Below the pieces are notes generated by a model. It searched no databases, had not been told where the DNA came from, and worked only from the letters and a program-made list of their open reading frames with translations. From Stropharia rugosoannulata (lineage: Eukaryota; Basidiomycota; Agaricomycetes; Agaricales; Strophariaceae), in the NCBI GenBank assembly GCA_028532985.1, contig JANCIK010000012.1:868001-932000 (forward strand): a stretch of DNA of 64,000 nucleotides. Reading direction: 5' to 3'. This document shows positions 22,363 through 34,134 of this stretch, one piece after another. The translations under genes and the position numbers were made by a program. How positions within the stretch are numbered: position 1 is the stretch's first letter; every line of letters begins with the position of its first letter.

Positions 22363-23003
22363 ACGGAAGCGATGAAGCGAGGTATAGCCTACCGAGACTT
22401 TCTGGAAGTATCAAGGCGCAAGGTGAATCTCTGCTTGCCTTATGTATGCTCTAGCTGTGGATGAGCCCGCAGCAGCGCCCTGCTCTCTATGGTCAGGGAT
22501 TCCGCAGATCATTGGTCAACTGCACTTCGGACTCCCTTGGCATATTCTTTTGAAAACTGGCTAGTGGCTTGCTAGTCGCTGTAACACAGTACAATCTAAA
22601 AATTAGCTAGCGACTCCAACACAGCGTCATAGTACAGAACTAGCTAGCTGCTACGGCGCAGTGCAAATAAACTTTGTTGGGGAAAGTGCGCTGTGCTTTC
22701 ATTCCGGCAAATAAATGAAGTTCTATGTCTTCATGACTGTGCTTGTGTGGTCAGCGACAATGCTGCTGCTGTTATCTTGAGTCAAAACTTGAAGAGACTT
22801 TGCTAGAAGTCTCAATTTTGTCCAGGCTCTCAGGTGCTGGGGCTGTATTTTCGGAATACGCGGCTCACTTCCATTGATCGTTTACATAATGGTTTATTAC
22901 AAGTGTGCACGAAATTCAGACGCAAGGATGCAAGTACTACAATCGAACAAGTGACAATCCCGTTCCAGGCCAGTCGAGAAGATTACGAGCCACTGGTTCA
23001 ACC
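22363..23003. other. Intergenic with short internal repeats
   Basis: Contains repeated ctagctag(c)t-like words around 22560-22650 (actggctagtggcttgctagtcgctg, aattagctagcgact, aactagctagctgct). Otherwise nothing recognised. Confidence 0.35.
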
Positions 23004-24914
23004 TCAGAGGTCCTCATTGGAACGAGTGCTTGTGGAAGCTTTGTATTTCGTGATGGCCTCTTCAATCATTTGAAAGGCACTGTCGATGTCTTCGGTACTT
23101 GCAATCAGTAAATGTTTTGCGGCTTCCATCAGCATTTTTATCGACGGGACCATAGGAACGGGGATCTGAAGACGCGAATAAAGCTCCTCTAGTAGTATGC
23201 CCACTGGGCTCAATTTCTCTGCTTGCTGATTTCGGGGTTGTGAACTAGCCGTGAGGATTAGAACCTGTCTAAGGATCCGAGAGTGCAACCGCATAGTGAA
23301 GACCAGAAACTGGTTGAAAGCTTCACTTGCCAAAATTGCCTCCGCCTCCGCCACCCCGATAGCCCTTGCAAGAAACAGGTCAGCCTTAAAATAAATAATC
23401 AGTGATATCACAAGCTAAGACGATTAGTCAGACTCACAAAAGCTGCTGCAAGAGCAAATACTGTCGATGGAAACCCCTTCGATGTCTGACAGACATTGCT
23501 GACCGCATCAATGCCAATGAACCGGACCATTTCGATGAAAATCGTCTGCGTAAATGATGAAATATGCAAAGCTGTTATCCTACAAAGGAGCGCCGGTGAT
23601 GCTTCGTTTTTATAGCCCGGATCAACCACCCTACCATTCCCACTCCGGTTCCAAACCATCGGCAAGCCGACCGCAGCATAAATCAAGTTTCCTTTCTCCA
23701 GGTCTTCTGTAACAGTTGCTCCAGCATCGAAGCACAAATTAACGCCGCCGAAGAAACTGGTCGTGGTTTTGATGTTTTCGCCGGTCTCGTCCAACCTGCG
23801 CAAGAGTTCCCTAATGAAGAGGCGAAGCTACACAGATATATCATATGAGTGTCGGATGTTTGCAAAAGTGAAAAAGAAATCTCACTTCATGAGTATTGGT
23901 CGCGGCCGAGTATGAGAAAAGGGTGTCCTCATCTGGGTCAACCGAGGAGCTCATCGAGGCCCCCGGAATCCACAGTCTATGTTTTTTTTCATCGGACTCC
24001 GGCGCCATCACCTCGGTCAAAGGTAGTTCCGAAACAAGTTTCCATAACGCACAAAATTCGGTATTGTTGGCCAGCGCGGAGATTGCATCTGTCACAATAA
24101 TCTGGTCAAAGCAGTATGTCAGCCCTGTCCTTGTTCAAACTTGTCACAGACTGGCGACTTACCCTCAATTCTTTGGGCATCTTTTCTGCCCTTAGCACAT
24201 ACTTCAAAAGGGAATGGCGACAGCGGTTGTAGATCATGATTTGCAGCTTCAAGAACAGTGCTGCGAACTTTGGATCACTGAATTGGTTGCTACGGAGGGT
24301 CCAGAGTACGGGAAAACGAAGACCGTCCGCATAGAAGCCGGTAGTAAAAGCATTATCAGCTTGAGAGTCAGCAGCACGCCTCCATTTCTCGAATAACTCA
24401 ACCATTGGCCTGAGAGCAGGTTCTGCGGCCGATTGCAGTTCCGCGATTTCGTCCTGCAAAAGAAAATCATTAGACCAATGAACCAAATTATTGACAGTGA
24501 TACTTTTACCGAAAGAAGAAACAAGACCTGGAGTGGCTTCATAGATTGAGGAGACAAAGGCGGAAACGGAGTTCCGGATATGCATCCGTCAAGTTGGGGT
24601 TGCGTTTGAGTGCGTACTGAGGCTGCAATGGTCTCCACAATAGACGGAGGTATGCCGGGGCTGACAGTGAACAACTGCTCTAGTTCATACCAGTCATCGA
24701 GCTCTGGGATGATCGATTTCGGCAGGGAAGTCAAAGTGGAACGACCCGGAGTTCCCGAGCAGGCGCTGAAGATGGCGCTCACGATTCGGTCCATGGAGAA
24801 AAGTGCGAACACCTTGTGCCAAGTGCTAGCAAGTTTCTTAGATGATTCAGAGGGTTTTAAGGCCCCTCCCCAGAGCAGATAATCGCCCAAAACCACCACA
24901 AGGCTGCAACTCAT
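23004..24914 (-). CDS. Orphan 554-aa protein, five exons
   Basis: Exons 24914-24528, 24453-24163, 24101-23886, 23827-23438 and 23384-23004. All four introns are phase 0 with good donors and acceptors, so the model is strong. The protein appears largely alpha-helical, with segments such as RPMVELFEKWRRAADSQADN, SLLKYVLRAEKMPKELR, LRLFIRELLRRLDETGENIK and ALLCRITALHISSFTQTIF, and has no obvious signal peptide or membrane helix. I recognise no catalytic motif. It is the largest gene of the island between the inverted arrays and is divergent from the 322-aa gene. Confidence 0.75.
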
Positions 24915-25954
24915 GCCTTTTTTTTAAATATAAAGCACATTGAATCATCCAGGCGGCATTAATCTCATCAACAAGAAGCGTACGAGAAGAGGACGTTTTC
25001 TTATCACATCAATCTTTTATAAAGTATCATACTTCTGCTTGAAACTATCTCTTTGAGGTTCGGCTACACGATATTTTACATGATCCGCTACTACACATGT
25101 GTCATTCCTATTCCGAGTCTTGCTGCACTCCTCAACATTTTCACCAGTCTAGAAGCAATCTAGAAGTTCAGATTTACTGATAAAGTGCTGTCAGGTGGGT
25201 CAACATTCTGCCACGACGAAGCTGTATATAAATCACTAATCGCAGTCATGCATCATGTTTCATTTTTTCCGGCAGTACTCAGGGCCTATAGTCCACGAGA
25301 AGCAAGATAGGTGTTAATTAACTGCAAGCCACTGACATCTTTACTTATTCAAAAGGCCATTACGTCCGAATTTGGACCATTGCTTAAGCGCTTATTAATT
25401 ATTGCTTATACTTGTATGCTTCAAGTTGAAACGCGAATACTGGCAACTGAGGGGCGTACCGCCGACGGTCAATACCAACTTGTACTACTAGGTTGTCAAC
25501 CACTGGCACTGGTAGTCCCTATCACTGTCTGCCTGAAGCTCCGGTACTACCTACGGCTTGAAGGCCGTTATTTTACTGACCTGAGATTCTTCACTGTTCG
25601 GACTTATGAATGTTATCATAACGCCAAGCTGCTTTGTTCGCGGACGCACGTTCGAAGTGCGGGAGTCAATGGTCCCGGCCCTGACTCTTCACAAACGGCA
25701 AGTATTGTTTAACCGACAAAACAAACGTACTACTCGAATTATTCTACTAGATAGGATAACACATGAATCCAAACTATTGAAAACAGGCTGTGGGTCGCAA
25801 ATATTATCGAGGTTATACTCCAAAATTGGTTATACTCCAAAATTACTCATTCTTTAGGGCAGGCAAAATATTGACTGCGTTTTGTTTCCACAGTCGCTAT
25901 GTGCTAACTTCTCTTTCGGCCAAATATTGTGCAGCCTTTTGAACATTGCGAGAC
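24915..25954. promoter_or_regulatory. Divergent intergenic region
   Basis: About 1 kb between two divergent island genes, so likely to hold both promoters. A 17-bp word (ggttatactccaaaatt) occurs twice in tandem at about 25811-25844. No coding sequence recognised. Confidence 0.35.
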
Positions 25955-27050
25955 ATGTCAGCCACGACTTTCCGTTCGAAGTACGCAGCAATCCGAAGGC
26001 GCGCTTTGAAGCTTGCAAGAAGATCTCCTTTTCCACAAGAAAACGCTGACTGCCCCCCCAATTTCATTTCCCCCGGGAACCATGTACGCCCTTCTACCAG
26101 TCCCTCCGAGTCTGCACAATCCAGCGGGATCAGTGGAAGTGACTATCATACTCCTAGCTCAAAGGAATCTAGCTCAAATGAGTTGAACTCGAAGGACTCC
26201 AAGCACTCTCAAACAAACCCGCAAATCTCATATCCACCTGCTCTGCAAGCTTCCCGTTCTTCTCATATCCCAGCGGTACCCAGCGATTCTAGTATTCCCG
26301 CTAACGATGATTATTTTCAATTTTTATCTAATGTGAGGCAAATACAAACTACATCGTTATCCTATACTAACTTCCATGGTTGGCTGTACAGAGCAATGTC
26401 GATTGCTGGGACAACGGAGATGACGCTGAATACGAAGGCGGTCCTTATTGTCTTTCAGATTTTCTTCGGGCAGCTGCAGATGAGGCATTACAAGCATTCA
26501 GAGACATGCTTCGTGAACGTTCTTTAAACGACAATACTGCCGTGAGTATCCTTTTGTCGGTCTGTTATGTCGGTCTGTTAGACAATGCTGAAATTGTCAT
26601 GCTATATAGATCGAGGCATACCTTGCTCAGTGTTCCATCGAATCTTTGCAGGACTTCTTTGTTACAGTCATAGATGCTAAGAATGCTGCGACACTCCGGC
26701 GATTTGCTGCCTTGCATGACGTTGATCATCTCTTGCAAAAACTCACTCCCCTCATCAAACTCTATCATAGTGATCTAGCTGCTTTAGGAGGCATTGAAGA
26801 GAGCATCAATCTCGTGCGAAAAGAAACGAACAAGAGTAGTCATCGCTACATTGACCTGTATGACCTTGAAAATCGTCTTCCTGGCGACACTCGCCATTCC
26901 CCTTCATTTTTGTATACCAACCAAGCAAGTCAGGCCAAGATTGAGGAACACAGACAGAGGCGACCGCGTGCTCGTTATTTTTCTCGTCAATTTGTTCAAG
27001 GGAGTTCCGCTGTTACTGACCGTGACTTCATGTCTTTCTATGAGAATTGA
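25955..27050 (+). CDS. Orphan 322-aa protein, three exons
   Basis: Exons 25955-26332, 26392-26541 and 26610-27050 join in phase 0. The N-terminal ~120 residues are Ser/Pro/Asn-rich, preceded by a basic patch (RSKYAAIRRRALKLARRSPF). The remainder is helical: LSDFLRAAADEALQAFRDML, then SLQDFFVTVIDAKNAATLRR and DLYDLENRLPGD, ending with a basic stretch (HRQRRPRARYFSRQF). No domain recognised. Divergent from the 554-aa gene. Confidence 0.7.
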
Positions 27051-28462
27051 TTTGGGGTTCTCTCTCTGTTGGTCAGTCCCAGTTTACGTTTTTTTGTATA
27101 CGTCGTTCTAATTTACATACTCTAGAAGCCTGTGTCTCATTAGTCACGGGTTGTTCTTTTACGGTGCAGTCGAGCCTTGTGCGGATTGAGTATTATATTA
27201 ATAAGAAATGATATCTTCGCGTATGCGTGTATCTTCAATGTAGCTTTCTGATCTCCTCGTTTTTTCCAACACTCCTGCACCTTTATCGTCAAGTTAATTA
27301 TGTTTTCTATTTGCGCATTTTTTTTTTTGTTGCCAGTTTTACTATGTGACTTGTAACTATATATTTAATAAAATGATTGTACAGAGTAAAGCATTTGCAG
27401 TACAGCAATAGTAAGTATACGATGAGCTTCAATGATCTGACAGCGTCTCGTCCCTGTGGCAAATAGGGTAATCAATCTGCCACTTCCCAAAACAAACATG
27501 CGTGCACTGCGCTGTAACATCCCTTGCCAGGTCATCACACCAACACGCCAAGTTTGGGTACCTGCGCTCTGTCGAGTTTCGATCTGTGCTTGAATTTCCA
27601 TAAACTCTCCGACATCTTCACACTCGGTCACCTCTCACCTCCGACAGCCTCCGTTTGCTCGGACCTATCTTCCTGCGGTTTTAGGTTCCGGCCCGGGTCC
27701 GTTACCGTCGGCAATTTCTTCCGCAGGTAGTTATGTTTAGTATCGGGCACCTATCTGCGCTCAAAGTTATTTTCCGGCGTCGTCCATTAGTGGTGCTACA
27801 CAATTTGTAAGTGCTACTACTCATCAATGAATTAAGCATTTTGAACCTCATGATTATACACTTGACGACTATAGTACACTCTTTGTATCAGGGTAAAGAT
27901 ACTTTCGACTCTCGTAACGCCACACTAACCTCGAAGACAGCATCTACCAAGAGATGGCCCACAGAAGAGCATTGTTGCGGCCAACGTTAATGCTCCAGAA
28001 CAAATCGGTGCATGCGTCGAGTCAAGTTGCCAGTGCAAGCCATTGAAGCCAATAACAAAAACGCCGAGCTCAAGAGGTGTGTGGAGGGCGGAAAAGTCAG
28101 TATGTGGAACAGTAGGGCCCATTTTGTATCAGTGAAGACGCTTTACCAACATCACCACCATCAGCTCGCGGTAGATCCCTCCTACATATCCTGAGACGCC
28201 GAAATTGATTATAGTTGTTTGCTGGTTGCTGCGCACAGTTGCTGCTGCGTACGCGGTTCAGCCTGGAGTACTACTAGCGCCTGTGCGCCTACGCTGAGCA
28301 CTAAAGTTTAGACTCGCCGCAGAACATGCCGTACCGATAATTTCAGAACCTATAAATGCCAACATACGTTGTGTATACATAACTAATCTCCAGTCTCCTT
28401 TGCTTTTCCACTGCATCCAGTTCCAGATCTATATTCCTCGATCGCTCACCAATCCCTTGCAG
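27051..28462. other. Intergenic
   Basis: AT-rich to 27400, mixed afterwards. No gene recognised. The right end is the promoter of the DUF6698-like gene. Confidence 0.4.
28351..28358 (+). promoter_or_regulatory. TATA box of the DUF6698-like gene
   Basis: tataaatg lies 112 bp before the ATG at 28463, followed by a CT-rich stretch (ctccagtctcctttgctttt) that often marks fungal transcription starts. Confidence 0.45.
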
Positions 28463-30114
28463 ATGCCTGGAATACAAACAGACGCAACCGAGTCTCATCA
28501 TAGAAATGGTCCTGACTCGGATAACCTACAGGAGGCCTTTGGCACACCATCAGGCGACGATGGTGGCTCACCTAATGATACAGACTCTTTGCTAGATCCA
28601 GAGGAGGCGGCGAAACAGATCAAGTCTTTGAAGCGTCAGTTAGCGACAATGGCAGACCAGATAAATTCACGCAACAAACGGTCGAGGAAAGCTCGGTGCG
28701 ACTTTTGACTTTTCATTTTCTGACGTGGTTCTCAGTACTTACGTTGTCATATATATAGGACCACAATGTCATTGGGGCGAGGAATACGCAGAGTCGCCAC
28801 ATTATATGATAACGTAACTACTGTACTTGACGAAGTTGATGTCCAGAACTCGGAGCCTGACTCGAGCTATAATCGCAGGTAATACTCTACACTTTTATCA
28901 TTCTAATGCTATATGTGTAGAGACGTCTAATAATTTCTTATCTATATATGTACAGTCAACTGCGTATGACTGCAGCCTGGCCAATCATCTTAGATCTAGT
29001 TCCGTCTTTAAAGCAGCTCCTTCAAGACGAACAAGATGTTGATGTCATTGTAAGCTACCTACATGAAGTATGTTTAAACGTTTACGTCTGGCTCATGAAT
29101 CAAACTTGCATCCCAATGCTTATTTTTTCTTTATTAGTTGCAGCATGGAGCAAACAGTGCACGAAGTGACGATGTTAACCGCATCAAAGCTGAAGTCTGT
29201 TCTAGGGTCAATAACCAGTATAAGCCGGATGTCCTTCTTCACAAAGGCGATCATTCAAACCGGGGCATTCAGCATGATGTATGTGGAAAACTTTTATGTC
29301 CTATAACATTTGATTGGGATAATTTAGAGTATGTTTGACTGAATCATTTATATATATTAATATTCTCTAACAATACTTAAAGAGTGCGAGCAAATATTCG
29401 TGGCAGCAAAGATGGCTTTACCATCAATACCAATTACTATCTAAGGTGTTTATACTCAAAACCTCCAGCAAATCTTAAGCGTATCGAAGAGGGGTTCCTC
29501 CGCAGTAATCTTTTGGTGCAGGTGAGTATTGGTTTACCAGTTGTTTAATATAATCCAATCCTACTAATGCCCGGTGTACCAGATTTATGCTGCCATCTTC
29601 ACGTCACCATCTTCTGCTGATGCTATAGTTGATGATACCTGCCAGGTTCAACCACTCCCTGGAAAATCTAGCAAATGTACAAAATCCTCTGTTTCCGCGC
29701 TTTTAGGGATGTCTGGTCAGGTTACAGGTAGATCAATTGCATATGCAGCGGTAATGGTCAGTAGGGTGAGCCTGAAAATGTTTAAAGTCTTTATTTACTA
29801 ATAATTTATAGCAGCTTGTGTTCAACCTAACTGATGCCTCGCAGTGGTCACACAGTCATAACAACTTCAGTTTTGTGGAGTTCTACAACTTTCTAATCGA
29901 TTACTTCGAAGAAAAACGGAGTGAAGCCTCAATGAGGCGGGTAGAAGACCTTCTCAGATGGTGGAAAAGGTAAAACGCCTGCAGAATTCAAGAATTAGTA
30001 TAACTAACAAGTTCAAACGTTCCTATCAGCAAAATTTTTCCCCAATACAAAGCTGTGTCCAAAGATGGCAGTGAATCACATAAAATTCTTTTGGAGCAGG
30101 ATGATGATTACTAG
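28463..30114 (+). CDS. DUF6698-like fungal protein, 397 aa
   Basis: Eight exons join in phase: 28463-28695, 28759-28878, 28956-29049, 29138-29328, 29383-29521, 29583-29756, 29812-29969, 30030-30114. The N-terminus is acidic and contains a short helix (PEEAAKQIKSLKRQLATMAD). The rest matches what I recall of the basidiomycete DUF6698 family: ILDLVPSLKQLL, GANSARSDD, a NRGIQHDVCGKLLCP block then FDW, a short LYSKPPANLKRIEEGFLRSN step, VQIYAAIFTSPSSA, ..GRSIAYAAVM.., FVEFYNFLIDYFE, and LLRWWKSKIFPQ. Function of the family is unknown; members are numerous in mushroom genomes and often lie among transposons. The splice pattern and motif order suggest an intact gene. Confidence 0.85.
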
Positions 30115-30540
30115 ATTAACAATGCATAATGTTTCGCTTATCTGTCGCTCGATGTTTCTTCATTTTTATAACTTACATTGAATCTTATGTCCGAACTACA
30201 ATTTAACTACTGCCACTTTGTTACGGCTGAAATTTATATTTGGAGTCATGATGGCAGGTTGATTATTAAACATATAGATGGCCCACGTGATTAAACATGG
30301 GCTAACATCGTCTTCAGCCATGGTTTTCAACCTATCCACTAGAGTTATAAGGTAGGTTGAGAGATCAACGTTCAACGATCATAAGTAAATCGCAAGTGAT
30401 ATCAACTTTATTCCAGGTCGACAACTTCGACGCACATTGCAATCACGATTTACTCCAGAATTCACGATGAACGAACTCACGTTCCTGAAGAAAGAGGTCT
30501 ACTTCTGAGAAGAAAGACCTTCCTGCATCTTCAAAATATG
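30115..30540. other. Spacer before array B
   Basis: AT-rich to about 30400, then a short unit-unlike sequence leading into the first array box. No terminal inverted repeat identified. Confidence 0.35.
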
Positions 30541-32395
30541 CAGAACAACATCCGCAACGAGTAGAAGGGCGGCCAGCTGGGTGCTTCATGCGCCGCTAAG
30601 CTCGCCCTTCTACTGCTAGTACGACGCCTCTGACTCGGTCACCTTCCGCCGCCGTCGACCCCAGGACGAGATGTGGCAGTCCGTCTTCCTGGCCATCCCG
30701 TTCCACCAAAATCAGACCCTGCCACCCTTTATTTTTTCATACGCAGAACAACATCCGCATCGATTAGAAGGGTGGCCAGCTGGGTGCTTCATGCGCCGCT
30801 AAGCTCGCCCTTCTGCTGCTATGACGCCTCTGACTCGGTCACCTTCCGCCGTCGACGACCCCAGGACGTCTTGTTGCAGGACGTCTTCCTGCCCATCCTA
30901 TTCCATCAAGACTCGACGCCCTTTCTTTTTTCATTCGCAGAACAACATCCGCATCGATTAGAAGGGCGGCCAGCTGGGTGCTTCATGCGCCGCTAAGCTC
31001 GCCCTTCTACTGCTGCTACGACGCCTCTGACTCGGTCACCTTCCGCCGTCGACGACCCCAGGATGTCTTATTGCAGGACGTCTTCCTGCCCATCCTATTC
31101 CATCAAGACTCGACGCCCTTTCTTTTTTCATTCGCAGAACAACATCCGCATCCAGTGGAAGGGCGGCCAGCTGGGTGCTACATGCGCCGCTAAGCTCGCC
31201 CTTCTGCTGCTACGACGCCTCTGACTCGGTCATCTCCAACGTCATCGACGACCCCAGGACGTCTTGTTGCAGCACGCCTCCCTGGCGATCCCGTTCCACC
31301 AAAATCAGACCCCGCCACCCTTTATTTTTTCATACGCAGAACAACAAGCTTCGCCGTTCTACTGCTACGATGTCTCTGACTCGGTCACCTTCCGCCGTCG
31401 ACGACCCCGGGACGTCTTGTTGCAGGACGTCTTCCTGCCCATCCTATTCCATCAAGACTCGACGCCCTTTATTTTTTCATTCGCAGAACAACATCCGCAT
31501 CGATTAGAAGGGCGGCCAGCTGGGTGCTTCATGCGCCGCTAAGCTCGCCCTTCTACTGCTGCTACGACGCCTCTGACTCGGTCACCTTCCGCCGTCGACG
31601 ACCCCAGGACGTCTTATTGCAGGACGTCTTCCTGCCCATCCTATTCCATCAAGACTCGACGCCCTTTATTTTTTCATTCGCAGAACAACATCTGCATCCA
31701 GTGGAAGGGCGGCCAGCTGGGTGCTTCATGCGCCGCTAAGCTCGCCCTTCTGCTAGTACGACGGCTCTGACTCGGTCACCTTCCGCCGTCGACGACCCCG
31801 GGACGTCTTGTTGCAGGACGTCTTCCTGCCCATCCTATTCCATCAAGCCTCGACGCCCTTTATTTTTTCATTCGCAGAACAACATCCGCATCCAGTGGAA
31901 GGGCGGCCAGCTGGGTGCTTCATGCGCCGCTAAGCTCGCCCTTCTGCTAGTACGACGGCTCTGACTCGGTCACCTTCCGCCGTCGACGACCCCGGGACGT
32001 CTTGTTGCAGGACGTCTTCCTGCCCATCCTATTCCATCAAGCCTCGACGCCCTTTATTTTTTCATACGCAGAACAACATCCGCATCCAGTGGAAGGGCGG
32101 CCAGCTGGGTGCTTCATGCGCCGCTAAGCTCGCCCTTCTGCTAGTACGACGGCTCTGACTCGGTCACCTTCCGCCGTCGACGACCCCGGGACGTCTTGTT
32201 GCAGGACGTCTTCCTGCCCATCCTATTCCATCAAGCCTCGACGCCCTTTATTTTTTCATACGCAGAACAACATCCGCATCGAGTGGAAGGGCGGCCAGCT
32301 GGGTGCTTCATGCGCCGCTAAGCTCGCCCTTCTACTGCTAGTACGACGCCTCTGACTCGGTCACCTTCCACCGTCGACGACCTCATGACGAGACG
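30541..32395 (+). repeat. Subterminal tandem array B, inverted relative to array A
   Basis: Nine copies of the hairpin box (ggccagctggg at 30571, 30774, 30968, 31165, 31514, 31711, 31905, 32098, 32293), spaced 193-203 bp except for one 349-bp gap that holds a truncated unit near 31345. The units are the reverse complement of those in array A, with the same two sequence types and the same internal inverted arms. The last three full units (31711 to 32293) are almost identical to each other, showing recent amplification. It lies 5' of a decayed Plavaka exon on the plus strand, the same relation as in array A. Confidence 0.95.
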
Positions 32396-32820
32396 TCGGC
32401 CCTTGTAATCCATTCCATTCTGCGATATGCTTCCTATATGCGTTAGAACCATGAGTGGCCTTTGAAAGATGCCTAAGCTCGCGATTCTGTCTTTATGATG
32501 CGTCTTTCATTGCTCTGGCACAAACCATGTTCCGTTAGACAACCACCATCTCCAAACGACGCTCCTCAGAAACTCGATCTGAATATCAATACAATATCTT
32601 TATATGCTTCCAGCGACCCTGCCATAATCACAAAAATAATTGAGCTGTGTATATTAAATTTGATCATACAGCCGGCGTCAGGATGAACGATACGCTTTAT
32701 TTTTCTAGATCTGACTGAAGTCATGTCGCCTTTATTATACTCGACTCGTTACAAACCGACACCTCTTCCACTCTCTCTTAGCCTGCACATCGGTAAAGGC
32801 AAACTTTTCCTTTCATCTGG
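32396..32820 (+). repeat. Decayed array units and Plavaka leader
   Basis: Fragments such as cctaagctcgcgattctgtc and gatgcgtctttcattgctc still resemble array units (ctaagctcgcccttct, acgcctctgactcgg). Beyond about 32690 only AT-rich sequence is seen. Confidence 0.45.
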
Positions 32821-32965
32821 ATAAAGTTGCGCCGCAGTCCTTTGTTGCTTTTTGAGTCTGTGTTGCTATGTCACCTTGCATCCAACTGTGCCTCCTGTGC
32901 ATTTAGTCATCCCTGGGTGCATGCTGCGGAAATGCTGCGGCGTTTTCTATCATCTCCGCGTTCTT
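32820..32965 (+). pseudogene. Decayed Plavaka leader/first-exon region
   Basis: Reading RSPLLLFESVLLCHLASNCA on the plus strand, this matches the leader of the 11-15 kb Plavaka gene (RSPLLPFWSVLRRQLASNCA), and the DNA aligns for about 130 bp: gccgcagtcctttgttgc, then cttgcatccaactg, cctcctgtgcat and gcatgctgcggaaat. Homology fades after about 32965 and the zinc-finger exon is not recognisable, so this is a relic of a second element oriented opposite to the first. Confidence 0.75.
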
Positions 32966-32990
32966 TTATCCACACTTCACCGTGTAGCAG

Positions 32991-33458
32991 CTATAGATTC
33001 CTGATGACCTTCCGCGCGACAATCCTGCATTTTGTCAATCCCGACTTTGCCACTTCTTTAGTCGGCAAACATTTGCCTTCCAGGATTCCAAACTCTTCCA
33101 ACATTCGAATTTTTATATCAGTGTGGTGACACGCATTGGCCCTCGCATACACATCGGGTAGCAAAGCTTGGAATATGATACGCTCACTTCCTCCTTTATA
33201 TACAAATGTTGTGACAAGACCGCGACACGCAGAATGCCTGGGCTGAATCTGAGCCGTCAAATCAGTGCAGTTATACTTTAATTCCCTTATCGAACTCGCT
33301 TGAATTCCTTGTTGGACCCGGAGTGTCCATGATTGTTGCAAACCTATTACATCCACTGCGACTAGCAGAGACGCGAGCGACCCTGGGCAAGAAACGAATC
33401 CAGTTGAACATTTGTCTTTGCACTTTTGAGAGCTATCTGGATCCTCAGCGTGTATCAA
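32991..33458 (-). CDS. Hypothetical 155-codon open frame
   Basis: An uninterrupted frame with plausible amino-acid composition (strand-like RGLVTTFVYKGGSERIIFQA, then helix-like DIKIRMLEEFGILEGK). It starts beside the Plavaka relic and runs antisense to it. No domain recognised, and upstream splicing is possible. Could be a remnant of a longer gene. Confidence 0.35.
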   Translation of the reverse strand: MIHAEDPDSSQKCKDKCSTGFVSCPGSLASLLVAVDVIGLQQSWTLRVQQGIQASSIRELKYNCTDLTAQIQPRHSACRGLVTTFVYKGGSERIIFQALLPDVYARANACHHTDIKIRMLEEFGILEGKCLPTKEVAKSGLTKCRIVARKVIRNL

Positions 33459-34134
33459 CTGAGATTACTGCATTCTCATCTATGTACAGTGTTTTATTCT
33501 TCCCTTTAACAATGTTCTATCATTGTGCTTCCAACCAACGGCATGATACCCAGGCGTGACTAAGAGACCTGCTACTACGATGCTTGATCACCGCCTTTTT
33601 GGTAGATTTGTGGGTAACCGCAGGCACTGGTTGTTGGGATGGGATATGGTGGAGCTGTGGCTCATGATGCTTTCAAGGTAGCAGTTACCTTAACTTGCTC
33701 ACTAAAGTGAGATTGTTTGATGTGGCCGCCACATTTGTGAAGCTAAAGTCGGCTTTCAAGCTGATATTGCGTCCCTTTCTCTTTGTATGCTGCTGGATCC
33801 CCCCTGATTTGTGGAGAAGGACACTGCTGTCAAATATGGCATGCGTTTGATTTCGTTTTGGGCTTCGGGCCATGCACAAATGGTAAGACCTTCACTCATT
33901 TCTGCAGTTCATACTAATACTCATGAGCTCTAGATTACCGCATTTTATGCCCAGTAAGGTTTTCACGTGACTCGATATTTAAAGGGAAGCGAATAAACCT
34001 CCGTCTATCTTCACCCCTTTCCCCTTGCCCTTTCCTTACCTCACTATCCCAACGGCGCCGAAATTTCGCGCTACAGGACGTGAACTTACTTGTCCAGTGG
34101 CAGCCTAGTAGCAGCGCTAAGACACAGTAGTAAG
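33459..34134. other. Intergenic, upstream of the 989-aa gene
   Basis: No coding signal. CT-rich tract at about 33985-34040 may mark transcription start for the following gene. Confidence 0.35.
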
